From positions 1 to 39,321 of the forward strand of contig CAYQDO010000003.1 of NCBI GenBank assembly GCA_964416365.1: a stretch of 39,321 bases of DNA, given 5' to 3'. A program made the translations under genes and the position numbers. How positions within the stretch are numbered: the first letter of the stretch is position 1; each line of letters opens with the position of its first letter. Source of the DNA: DUUS01 sp964416365 (GTDB taxonomy: Bacteria; Bacillota_I; Bacilli_A; RF39; UBA660). Of the stretch, positions 31,326 through 38,852 are shown piece by piece. A model generated the notes under the pieces. It saw only the letters and a list, made by a program, of their open reading frames with translations, was not told where the DNA came from and made no database searches.

Positions 31326-32219
31326 TTATTTTCCTCTTTTCCCTTGCATAGCTCTTTCTTTTTCAGCTAATCGTTCTTCTCTGTGATTATAACGATCGTT
31401 AATATCTTTAAAGAACATAGCTTTTGCTTCTGAAGAGATATCGGTAGCCCCAACATACTGTTTTGTTAAATCAATTATACTTTTAAATAATATTTGCTTT
31501 CTTCTATCAAATTCTAATTCTTGTTCAGAAGAACTATAATATTTGGTTAAACTATCATCATATTGTAAATAATGATATCCAACAAATTGGATTGCTTTAA
31601 CTCTTTTTGCTTTAGCAATTAAATAATGTGTTATTGCAAAGTCTTCTAATATATTAGTTTCTGGATACTCTACATTGTTATATAAACTGCGTTTTATACA
31701 GTAGGTCCATGGCATAGTATTTATTTTGTTTATACCAAGCATCCATTTAAGTAGTGCCTCTTCTCCACTAATGACACCAGTTGGTTCACAAGAGAATCTA
31801 TTAGGGTTCTTTCTACTTTCTATTTCGGCTTGTCTTTCTGTCATTGCTTCAGAAACATTTTGAAATCTTACAATATCCAAGTTTGGACTTTCTTGTAATG
31901 CCTCATCTATTCTTTCTAACAATTCTTCCTCAATATAATCATCGGGATCAATAAAAATTACATATTCCCCACTAGATCTTTTTAGTAACTCATTACGAGT
32001 TAATCCTAAGCCCAAATTTTGAGCATTACGAAACAGTTTGATTCTTTTATCAGATGAAGCTAAATCAAGCAAATATTGGTACGAATTATCATTTACCGAA
32101 CAATCATCTATAACAACGGTTTCATAATCATCAAATGTTTGATTTTGTACTCTATTAAAATACTTTTTTAAATACTCTTCTTTATTATAAACAGGTATCA
32201 TAAAAGAATACTTTGGCAT
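31326..32219 (-). CDS. GT2-family glycosyltransferase
   Basis: 297 residues, GT-A fold. Nucleotide-sugar site: YSFMIPVYNKEEYLKKYFNR, VVIDDCSVNDNSYQYL, NLGLGLTRNELLKRSSGEY, and the metal-binding FIDPDDYIEEELL. Then FAITHYLIAKAKRVKAI in the acceptor region and a basic C-terminus (RLAEKERAMQGKRGK). No membrane segment, so it probably acts at the cytoplasmic face. The sugar specificity cannot be read from sequence; coupling to glf suggests a galactose-type glycan. Confidence 0.92.
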   Translation of the reverse strand: MPKYSFMIPVYNKEEYLKKYFNRVQNQTFDDYETVVIDDCSVNDNSYQYLLDLASSDKRIKLFRNAQNLGLGLTRNELLKRSSGEYVIFIDPDDYIEEELLERIDEALQESPNLDIVRFQNVSEAMTERQAEIESRKNPNRFSCEPTGVISGEEALLKWMLGINKINTMPWTYCIKRSLYNNVEYPETNILEDFAITHYLIAKAKRVKAIQFVGYHYLQYDDSLTKYYSSSEQELEFDRRKQILFKSIIDLTKQYVGATDISSEAKAMFFKDINDRYNHREERLAEKERAMQGKRGK

Positions 32220-32230
32220 ACCTTTTCCCC

Positions 32231-33025
32231 CTAACTCGAAAACTGTTTATAGCATAACATACATTGACCATTTTCTCTAGAATAAAGAGTGTTTTCTTTC
32301 CTTTTGGTTTCATCCTTCTCTATTGAATTTATTGCTTCCTCTATTTGTCCAGAAAGAACTAACTTATTAAAATCATTTTTTAAATTATTAGTGATTTCTT
32401 CCCATTTACCATTAATCATGTTTCCTATTGGTGGAATACATTTCCATGTACATATATATACATTGCCTTCAACATCAAGGAATAGATATGGGTTTTCAAC
32501 TGTAGAAGACGTATTCATACAGTTGTTCTTCTCTTTGTATTCTTCAGAGAGTGTTGATCCATTACCTATTGCTAATGCTTTAGTTTGAACTAGATATTTG
32601 ATTTGTAGTCCAACTTCTGATTCAAGTTCTTTTAACTTTCTAACACTTTCTAAATCCACTCCTCCAGCTTCATGAAAAGGATCATCAGAAAATCTTATAA
32701 ATGTAGCTCCACATTGTTTTAACCATTTTAACTTCTCCTTAGCTGTTTCTAGTCCTTTATATAAAACTATACCATTGGATTCTAATCCGATAATAATATT
32801 AGGAAATTTAGCTCTTATATATGTTATCGTATAGACGAGCAAATCCCATACTAGAAATATCTCTCCACCTGTTAATACAACTGATTTTGTATTATCGGGC
32901 ATCATATCTATTATTGTCTTAATGCTCTCTTTTGTAAGTGTTTTTTTTCTATTATTACTAGCCATGTAACAATGAGAACATCTTGCATTACATATTTCTG
33001 TTAAAATAATATTAAAACTAAACAT
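32231..33025 (-). CDS. Radical SAM protein with C-terminal SPASM/twitch-like cysteines
   Basis: 264 residues. The radical SAM cluster motif is CNARCSHCY (Cys12, Cys16, Cys19), with LTGGEIF for SAM binding. The C-terminal part, LFLDVEGNVYICTWKC, is followed by IPPIGNMINGKWEEI and QCMLCYKQF, the arrangement seen in SPASM/twitch enzymes that ligate a second Fe-S cluster and modify peptides or other macromolecules. The substrate is unknown, and no obvious precursor peptide is found beside it. Eleven bases after the larger radical SAM gene. Confidence 0.9.
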   Translation of the reverse strand: MFSFNIILTEICNARCSHCYMASNNRKKTLTKESIKTIIDMMPDNTKSVVLTGGEIFLVWDLLVYTITYIRAKFPNIIIGLESNGIVLYKGLETAKEKLKWLKQCGATFIRFSDDPFHEAGGVDLESVRKLKELESEVGLQIKYLVQTKALAIGNGSTLSEEYKEKNNCMNTSSTVENPYLFLDVEGNVYICTWKCIPPIGNMINGKWEEITNNLKNDFNKLVLSGQIEEAINSIEKDETKRKENTLYSRENGQCMLCYKQFSS

Positions 33026-33035
33026 ATATCACCAC

Positions 33036-34388
33036 TTAATAAGTTAATAAAAACTCAACATTATCTAAATTAGATTCTAAAGCTAATTGAGAACGTAAAA
33101 CTTCTAATATTTGATTATCGAATATTGAACAACAAGATGAGCATTTTTCTGGAACCTCTTTTCTAATTCGTTGTCCATTTTCGCCACATATCATTTTTTC
33201 TAATTCTCCGACTTCTCCTGTCATTTTTCCATAATGAGAATTTGTTATATTTTTAATCTTTTCCCAATGAGTACAAATAACTAGATGTGGTCCATAAAGA
33301 ATTGGAGATAGAAAAGCACTATAGCATTGACTTGGTTTTCTACTATCTTCTATTTCTCTATCATAGTACACAAAGTCCAAATCATAAGGAACTTGAATAT
33401 GAAGTAATCCATAATCTTTATAATTTGTTTTTAGTTCCTCTATTTCATTTATTGTTTCTTCTGTTAATTTGAAATGTTCTGTTTTTTTTCCCTTAGGGAT
33501 AAGTATTTTTACGATTTGGAAGCTATCTGCTCCCATTTCACCTAATCTTTTTGCTGTCTTAATGTAGCTACCTTCATTTTCAGGTCTCATACAAGTTCTA
33601 GCACCAATCATTAATTCATCATCACGACCATATTCTTTTCTCTTTTTAATTAATGTTTCGATTAGTTGCATTGCTTTATCATAATTAAATTTTTGATCTT
33701 CTGTCATATTTTGAGCTGAATAAATATCATAAGCCTTGTAATTCAATCCTGGGAGACTTATTCTTACATAATAAGCATACTTTGCTAAAGCATCTATTGT
33801 TTCAGAATCTAATCTACTACCCGATGAAATATAAACCGGTTTCATGTTACATTCTTCAGATGCAAACTTGATTATTCTTGCTCTATGTTTGTGCATATCT
33901 GGATTACCCTCACCAGACATTTCAAATCTTACTGAATCACAACCACGTTCTTTTGAATATCTGGCAATCTCCTTTAATACTTTTTCATAAACTTCTATAT
34001 TAAAAACATTAAAATCAAGTTCTCTTTGAGACCATTCTCTAGTATCTACTGCTAAACAGTCTTTGCAATTAAAATCACAAAAATTATAATCATGCGAATC
34101 TAAAGACATTATTGGTAGATTTGGTATTTCCTTTTTCATAAGCTTCATCATTGCATTTGCATAATCTAAAATGCTTAATGGATAAAAGTGTTGATTATGA
34201 ATCAAACTTACTTCTAATAGAACTTTCTTAGTCCTTTTATGAACTAATATTAAACTTTTAGCTTTCATTCTTTTTTCTTTATTTGTTAGTTCACTTATTG
34301 CCTTTACTAAAAGTTCATTATCAGTACTAAGCATTTTGGGACTACTTAACTCATATACTTGATTTTTACTATCTACTGCTATTTTCAT
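33036..34388 (-). CDS. Radical SAM protein, large, with SPASM-like C-terminus
   Basis: 450 residues. About 90 residues precede the core and include HFYPLSILDYANAMMK. The cluster motif is NFCDFNCKDCL (Cys104, Cys108, Cys111); RFEMSGEGNPD stands in the GGE position. The C-terminal cysteines SQCYSAFLSP, HLVICTHWEK, MICGENG and EKCSSCCSIFDNQ could bind one or two auxiliary clusters. It is a clear paralogue of the protein at 37232-38368, which shares YPLSILDY and the C-terminal CxxC.SIF region. AGGAGAG precedes the ATG. The substrate is unknown. Confidence 0.88.
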   Translation of the reverse strand: MKIAVDSKNQVYELSSPKMLSTDNELLVKAISELTNKEKRMKAKSLILVHKRTKKVLLEVSLIHNQHFYPLSILDYANAMMKLMKKEIPNLPIMSLDSHDYNFCDFNCKDCLAVDTREWSQRELDFNVFNIEVYEKVLKEIARYSKERGCDSVRFEMSGEGNPDMHKHRARIIKFASEECNMKPVYISSGSRLDSETIDALAKYAYYVRISLPGLNYKAYDIYSAQNMTEDQKFNYDKAMQLIETLIKKRKEYGRDDELMIGARTCMRPENEGSYIKTAKRLGEMGADSFQIVKILIPKGKKTEHFKLTEETINEIEELKTNYKDYGLLHIQVPYDLDFVYYDREIEDSRKPSQCYSAFLSPILYGPHLVICTHWEKIKNITNSHYGKMTGEVGELEKMICGENGQRIRKEVPEKCSSCCSIFDNQILEVLRSQLALESNLDNVEFLLTY

Positions 34389-34398
34389 ATAAACTCTC

Positions 34399-34908
34399 CT
34401 AATTCTCTAAATACTCTTTATAATTTAGATTGAAAATAAAATTATTTTTAAAATATAATTCTTCTGCAATCTTTTCGATTACTTGAAGTGACAATTTATA
34501 ATCTTCAAATGGCATCTCGTTATTCTTTATCATATCATTAATTAGATCTAAGTTATACATCTTAACACTAGCATCAATACAAACTAATGACAACTTTAAA
34601 TCTTCATAAGTTGGAATTTGATTTTCAACTTTATTTTCTTTTGATGCTATAAAAAATCTTTCTATAACATTTTTGTCTTTATCAATGTGAACTCTACAAA
34701 TATAGTTTTCATCAAGTGGGATATATTCTAAAATATAATAACCATTATCTATTATCTTTACTTTTTTACCTTCTTCATTAAGAATAAAGGGTTCTTTAAT
34801 TTTATTAATTTGCTTGACAGTAATGTAATAGTTTTTAGTTTTATCACAGAACATCTTAAATGTGTGATCAGTTATATCCTTTAAATATGTTGAGCTTATA
34901 TATTTCAT
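34399..34908 (-). CDS. DUF402-like protein, degenerate paralogue
   Basis: 169 residues. It aligns with its upstream neighbour over the whole length: KNYYITVKQINKIKEPFILN, IIDNGYYILEYIPLDENYIC, RVHIDKDKNVIERFFIA, and IEKIAEEL at the end. The acidic metal-binding positions of DUF402 are largely lost: the neighbour's YFDI is FFIA, YLDV is KLSL, and SDQDELDD is YNLDLIND. It may be a non-catalytic partner. The start overlaps the previous stop as ATGA. Confidence 0.7.
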   Translation of the reverse strand: MKYISSTYLKDITDHTFKMFCDKTKNYYITVKQINKIKEPFILNEEGKKVKIIDNGYYILEYIPLDENYICRVHIDKDKNVIERFFIASKENKVENQIPTYEDLKLSLVCIDASVKMYNLDLINDMIKNNEMPFEDYKLSLQVIEKIAEELYFKNNFIFNLNYKEYLEN

Positions 34909-35411
34909 TTTAAATAACTTTCCAAATCTATATTAAAGTATTTGTTTGTTTTATTTTCTAATTCATTGATTAAGTTTGTTGCTATGGTTTCAACAAACTT
35001 ATATGTTTCTTCAGTTATGCTTCCATTTGATAAAGCATCATCTAATTCATCTTGATCAGAAATTTCTATTTCACCGTTTGTCATTATTACATCTAAGTAT
35101 ATATCATCATAAAATGGTAGTTTCGTTTCTTCATCAATACCGTTTCTTAAACTAATATCAAAATAATATTGTAGAATCTCTTTTTTATCATTTAAAAATA
35201 CACGCATAGCATAGTTTTCATTCTTTGGTATAATTTCAATAATAAAGTAACCATTATCCATTAGTTTTAATCCGTTTAATATGAATGGTTTTTCTAGTTC
35301 AATAAGTTCCTTAACTGCGACATAATAGTCTTTTTCTGAACTTATGAAGATTTTAAGATTAAATTTAATAGCTTCTCTTAAATACTTTTGAGTAACCAGC
35401 CTTTTTCTCAT
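34905..35411 (-). CDS. DUF402-family protein (YgaC/Ntdp-like nucleotide phosphatase family)
   Basis: About 168 residues, from the ATG at 35411 placed after GAGGAGAATA. DUF402 pattern: MDNGYFIIEIIPKNENYAMR, ILQYYFDISLRNG, FYDDIYLDVIMTNGEIEIS, DQDELDDALSNGSITEETYK. Characterised members are divalent-metal nucleoside tri/diphosphatases; the acidic residues expected for metal binding are present. The substrate is unknown here. It overlaps the 3' end of the upstream gene by 47 bases and is followed by its own degenerate copy. Confidence 0.8.
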   Translation of the reverse strand: MRKRLVTQKYLREAIKFNLKIFISSEKDYYVAVKELIELEKPFILNGLKLMDNGYFIIEIIPKNENYAMRVFLNDKKEILQYYFDISLRNGIDEETKLPFYDDIYLDVIMTNGEIEISDQDELDDALSNGSITEETYKFVETIATNLINELENKTNKYFNIDLESYLK

Positions 35412-35823
35412 ATTTATTCTCCTCATCATAAAATAATCCTGTGCCTTCTAGTAATCTACTTCTTATATAGTTTTTAATAGAAGCATAAGGATTTGCAATT
35501 ATTCTTTGATCCCATCCATAAGATAAGTAAGATGCAATAGCTTCTTGAATAATTCTATTTTGTTGTTCATCACAAAATAACAAAATTGATTTACCTGAAG
35601 ACATAACTTGCAAAGCTCCTAAACGCATCAGCATAAAATCTTGTTTATTTTGGATAATATCATTTTTAAAAGATTGATAATAATTCTCCATAATAAATCT
35701 TTCTGCCATATTTCTATGAAATCTAGCATACTGTTTTGTTAGCATAGTCCCATCGGGAAGGATATATCCTTTTGGAATATATAACTCCCTATCATATTTA
35801 TCATTTGCATATTTATCTGTCAT
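35365..35823 (-). CDS. Unknown soluble protein of the island operon
   Basis: 152 residues. Acidic/basic mixed start (MTDKYANDKYDRELYIPKGY), then ILPDGTMLTKQYARFHRNMA, a helical centre, and YLSYGWDQRIIANPYASIKN. No membrane span, no Cys-rich motif, no recognised domain. AAGGGGGAG precedes the ATG. It lies between the phosphoesterase and DUF402 genes, overlapping the latter. Confidence 0.75.
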   Translation of the reverse strand: MTDKYANDKYDRELYIPKGYILPDGTMLTKQYARFHRNMAERFIMENYYQSFKNDIIQNKQDFMLMRLGALQVMSSGKSILLFCDEQQNRIIQEAIASYLSYGWDQRIIANPYASIKNYIRSRLLEGTGLFYDEENKYEKKAGYSKVFKRSY

Positions 35824-35849
35824 AAGTTAACTCCCCCTTAAAGTTTTCT

Positions 35850-36392
35850 TTAAAATGATACTTTTTCTAATTCTTTCCCAGATATTCCATATATTGTAAA
35901 TGTTTTGTCCTCATATATACAAAAACTTGCTTCGATATCTTTTTTAGGCAATGATATAGATCCAACATTAATAAATGTCATATCGTTTTTCTTTTCAATA
36001 AAAGGATAATGTTCGTGTCCATAAACAAGAATTCCCTTTCTTTGAAATTTTCTGTCTTTTTCAATACTGTGTTCGTTACCATGTGTTAAGTAAATATCTA
36101 ATCCATCTACACAAATTAAAGATATAGTGCTACAGATTAGAAAATCACTTGCTTTTATATCTACTGCTGAATCACAATTCCCTTGCATACATATAAGTCT
36201 TTCCCCATAATTCGTTAGGAAGTCTTTAACTTCCATACTTTTAGTTTGTTTTGAATTATCATAGGTTGGCCCAGCATAATATAAATCTCCTAAAACTACA
36301 ATTTTATCAAAATTTTCTTTATCAGATAATTTTTTAATGTAATTTAGATTATCTGATATACCATGTATGTCTGAAAAAAATAGTATTTTCAT
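35850..36392 (-). CDS. YfcE-type metallophosphoesterase
   Basis: 180 residues, the usual length for YfcE/MJ0936 phosphodiesterases. All calcineurin-like motifs are present: FSDIHG (DxH), VLGDLYY (GDxx), MQGNCDSA (GNCD), LTHGNEH (H), YGHEHYPF (GHxH) and NVGSISLP. It hydrolyses phosphodiesters with Mn or similar metals. AGGAGGAAAT precedes the ATG, which overlaps the upstream stop as ATGA. Confidence 0.92.
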   Translation of the reverse strand: MKILFFSDIHGISDNLNYIKKLSDKENFDKIVVLGDLYYAGPTYDNSKQTKSMEVKDFLTNYGERLICMQGNCDSAVDIKASDFLICSTISLICVDGLDIYLTHGNEHSIEKDRKFQRKGILVYGHEHYPFIEKKNDMTFINVGSISLPKKDIEASFCIYEDKTFTIYGISGKELEKVSF

Positions 36393-37228
36393 TTATATTT
36401 CCTCCTCAATAATCTTTCTTTTTGGAAGTCAGCTTGATATTTTTCTCTATCAAGGATGAGTTCCATTGTTTCCAATGATTTACGAGATGAGCTAATACCA
36501 TATAATGATAAATATTCATCCATTTGATCATAATAATATTCTACCATTTTTTGGTGTGTTTCAGCATCCACTATGTCAAACATCTCTATCATTTTACGAA
36601 GCAAGTATTCTTCAAACTGTAAAAATGTGAACATTTCATTATGATTTTCTTCAGGGACTATTTGAGTTTGGGTTCTAATAAAATCAATATTGCTGCATAA
36701 TTGGGTTCTATCCACTATCCGTCCCTCAGAATCTATTATTTCCATAATTGATAGCAAAGCACTTTCATCAGCATTTCTATTATCTATAAAGAATCCATTA
36801 AAGTCATAAAGGTAAGAAAAGTTCTCATCATGGAATCTTTTAAAGATAACCTCTTTTGGTTCTCCTCTTGTGCCAACTCTTTTAAACCTTGTTTCTATGT
36901 TAGCATCTATATAAAGTGGTACGACTTCTTCAGTTGAAATTGTCCTTATCTTATTCACATCTCCCGCCAGTAGAATAGCATTACTTTTAATATTCTGTTT
37001 TGGAGTTCCATAATAAAAGTCATTTCTTTTTTTAAATTCTATAAAATACTCTTCTGTGATTAATCTTTCAAATTTTTCATTGGATATGAATTTATAATCT
37101 AAACCATCTATTTCGCCCTCTCTTTTAGGTCTAGTTGTACAATTAACGGAACGATAAAAACCTAAGTCAAATAACTTATTAGCAAGAAATGTTTTTCCAG
37201 ATCCATTTTTTCCTAAAATTACTAACAT
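36389..37228 (-). CDS. Guanylate-kinase-like protein with extra C-terminal domain
   Basis: 279 residues. The first about 160 resemble guanylate kinase: P-loop GKNGSGKT (6-13), the GMP-binding CTTRPKREGEIDGLDYKFIS, FYYGTPKQNI, and an RFKRVGTRGEPKEVIFKRF lid-like stretch. The usual Gmk is about 205 residues; here an unrelated helical tail of about 120 (EEYLLRKMIEMFDIVDAETH, YYYDQMDEYLSLYGISSSRK, a basic end KERLLRRKYK) follows. A housekeeping gmk is expected elsewhere, so this may phosphorylate a different nucleotide or act as a sensor. Three bases after the degenerate radical SAM gene. Confidence 0.8.
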   Translation of the reverse strand: MLVILGKNGSGKTFLANKLFDLGFYRSVNCTTRPKREGEIDGLDYKFISNEKFERLITEEYFIEFKKRNDFYYGTPKQNIKSNAILLAGDVNKIRTISTEEVVPLYIDANIETRFKRVGTRGEPKEVIFKRFHDENFSYLYDFNGFFIDNRNADESALLSIMEIIDSEGRIVDRTQLCSNIDFIRTQTQIVPEENHNEMFTFLQFEEYLLRKMIEMFDIVDAETHQKMVEYYYDQMDEYLSLYGISSSRKSLETMELILDREKYQADFQKERLLRRKYK

Positions 37229-37231
37229 GGC

Positions 37232-38368
37232 TTATCCCTCCATTTCTAAAATAAATTCTATGCTTTCTCCTTTGTGCTTGTCGATTGTTGTTTTAATGTC
37301 ATTTAATGTATCGTTTTCAAATATTGAAGCACAATCATCACAAGTAACTCCACATTTAGATATATTATCTTCATTAATGTTATTATCTAAATTTGCTACA
37401 AACCAATCATCAATATTAGTAATTACTTTATTAACCCTACATGGAAGAAATTTATCTTTGTATAAATATGGTTTCATAGTACACGCATAGCATTTACGAC
37501 TATTTCTTTCATCTAATTCAAATCTTGGATAATATAGAGTTGATATATCTTTTACACTTATAAATCTAGTTCCAGGTGCATTACTATATTTTTTTTCTAA
37601 ATATCTTATATTATTTTGTATATCTTGAGTCACTAATGGATTCTCTGAAACTTCCATTGGTATTAATTCTTTTGATAATTGAAATATATCTATATTTAAT
37701 TCATTAAAGATTTTTATGGTATCTTCATAATATTCATTTTGATCTACAGCAAGATATGATTTAATCAAAACTACTGAAGCGTCTTTTTTATTTGAGTAAA
37801 TAACATTTAACTTATTCTTATATTCTTTAAAGGCTGGAGTATTTAAAATATTAAGCATAATAATTTTCAAGAAATCACATAACGAACTGATTTTTTTTAA
37901 TAATTCATCTGCAATATTTATTGTTTTAAATAGTAATGTTATTTTTATATTATTATTAGAAAGATATTTCATTAGCTCTATTATTTGATCTAATTCAGTA
38001 TCATTATATTTTTCGTTGATTTCTATTTCAACATTAGATAAACCGTTCAAATCTAATTTACTTAGTCTATCAATATAATTAATATTTGTATCAAAATTAA
38101 TTATATTTAGTGTTTTTGCACTAGGAAATAAAGATATTTCCTTTTCTAATAATGGTTTACAATAATCTAAAATACTTAAAGGATAAAGATATAAAGGCTG
38201 TACATCATTAATTGTTTCTAAAATATCGCTCGATGTTTGATTTATAATTAATAGTTTTGATTTTTGATGAAGCATTTGCTTCAATTCAAATTTACTGCCT
38301 TGTTTATGCTCTAAACAATCTAAAAAGGAGTTATAACAATAATAATTAGTATCTATATATTTATTCAT
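37232..38368 (-). CDS. Radical-SAM-like protein lacking the CxxxCxxC cluster motif
   Basis: 378 residues. Paralogue of the 450-residue radical SAM protein: PLYLYPLSILDYCKPL at 58-73 matches its HFYPLSILDYANAM, but the segment where CxxxCxxC should stand reads NIINFDTNINYIDRL with no cysteine. The C-terminal cysteines are kept: RKCYACTMKPYLYKDKF, LPCRVNKV, ISKCGVTCDDCASIFEND. It therefore cannot bind the SAM-cleaving cluster in the normal way but may bind auxiliary clusters. It could be a scaffold or substrate-recognition partner of the intact enzyme. The ATG overlaps the preceding stop (TAATG) after AGAGGTGG. Confidence 0.8.
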   Translation of the reverse strand: MNKYIDTNYYCYNSFLDCLEHKQGSKFELKQMLHQKSKLLIINQTSSDILETINDVQPLYLYPLSILDYCKPLLEKEISLFPSAKTLNIINFDTNINYIDRLSKLDLNGLSNVEIEINEKYNDTELDQIIELMKYLSNNNIKITLLFKTINIADELLKKISSLCDFLKIIMLNILNTPAFKEYKNKLNVIYSNKKDASVVLIKSYLAVDQNEYYEDTIKIFNELNIDIFQLSKELIPMEVSENPLVTQDIQNNIRYLEKKYSNAPGTRFISVKDISTLYYPRFELDERNSRKCYACTMKPYLYKDKFLPCRVNKVITNIDDWFVANLDNNINEDNISKCGVTCDDCASIFENDTLNDIKTTIDKHKGESIEFILEMEG

Positions 38369-38643
38369 TATCCACCTCTAAACTCTTTTTTTAATGCTCT
38401 TGGTTTAGTTTTAAAACAATTAATTATAGCTATTATTTCTTTTGTCAAATCTTCTTGTTCAGGTGTTGATGCACTATCTAATAATTTTCCTTCTAATTTA
38501 TCAAGACTAACATACTCTAAAGTAAAATCTTTTTTGGATTCATTACCATCTAATCTTCTATTATATAAATTGAATAGTTTATTAGTTTTAACTGCACAGT
38601 AATTAATAGTAGATAAGCGTTTAACACCTGTTCCATAATGGCA
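38368..38643 (-). pseudogene. Start-less 91-codon reading frame, possible sigma-70-like remnant
   Basis: Open from the stop at 38644-38646 to TAA overlapping the next gene's ATG. It reads CHYGTGVKRLSTINYCAVKT, NKLFNLYNRRLDGNESKKDF, TLEYVSLDKLEGKLLDSAST, PEQEDLTKEIIAIINCFK, then a basic end. The stretch loosely recalls sigma-70 regions 2-3 (FSTYAYxxIKN ... SLDxxxxxxLLD...PEE), without the region 4 helix-turn-helix. No ATG, GTG or TTG is available at the front, and the predicted transcription start lies almost at its 5' end. It is either a 5'-truncated gene or one broken by an indel; an ATG at 38635 opens a different frame of only 28 codons. Confidence 0.4.
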
Positions 38644-38646
38644 CTA

Positions 38647-38675
38647 ATTATACTACAAAATCAGAAAAATATCAA
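38647..38675 (-). promoter_or_regulatory. Sigma-A promoter of the island operon
   Basis: Minus strand TTGATA (38675-38670), 17-base spacer, TATAAT (38652-38647). It is the only clear promoter found ahead of the run of closely packed genes ending with glf. Confidence 0.78.
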
Positions 38676-38697
38676 TTTTTATGCCAGCATAAACACT

Positions 38698-38739
38698 AAA
38701 AAAGACTAAGATATGCGACATGCATCTTCTATCTTAGTC
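38698..38739 (-). terminator. Hairpin with T-run between ppdK and the island operon
   Basis: Perfect 10-base stem GACTAAGATA / TATCTTAGTC around a 16-base loop, followed on the minus strand by six Ts. It lies about 70 bases beyond the ppdK terminator, so it is either a back-up terminator or the end of a separate short transcript. A weak promoter-like TTGTAT-N17-TATTAA precedes it. Confidence 0.6.
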
Positions 38740-38802
38740 GATTATTTATATATTAATAGGATACTAAAGCAAGGGATACAAAAATTTTGAGACTTATTAA
38801 AA

Positions 38803-38830
38803 TCAAAAAAGCCCATAAATACAGGCTTTT
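38803..38830 (-). terminator. Terminator of ppdK
   Basis: Stem AAAAGCC / GGCTTTT with a 10-base loop, then Ts on the minus strand, 23 bases after the ppdK stop. Confidence 0.82.
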
Positions 38831-38852
38831 ATTGATTTTTCAATTAATTTTA

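Noticed and set aside
29454..32219. The island as an ordinary capsule locus only
   Set aside because: The glf and glycosyltransferase genes fit a capsule locus, but the radical SAM, guanylate-kinase-like, phosphoesterase and DUF402 genes on the same transcript do not.
32289..33472. Plus-strand frames opposite the radical SAM genes (32289-32588 and 33287-33472)
   Set aside because: Both are shadows of intact radical SAM genes.
37227..37490. Plus-strand frame opposite the degenerate radical SAM gene
   Set aside because: Overlaps conserved C-terminal cysteine codons of the real gene; no ribosome site.
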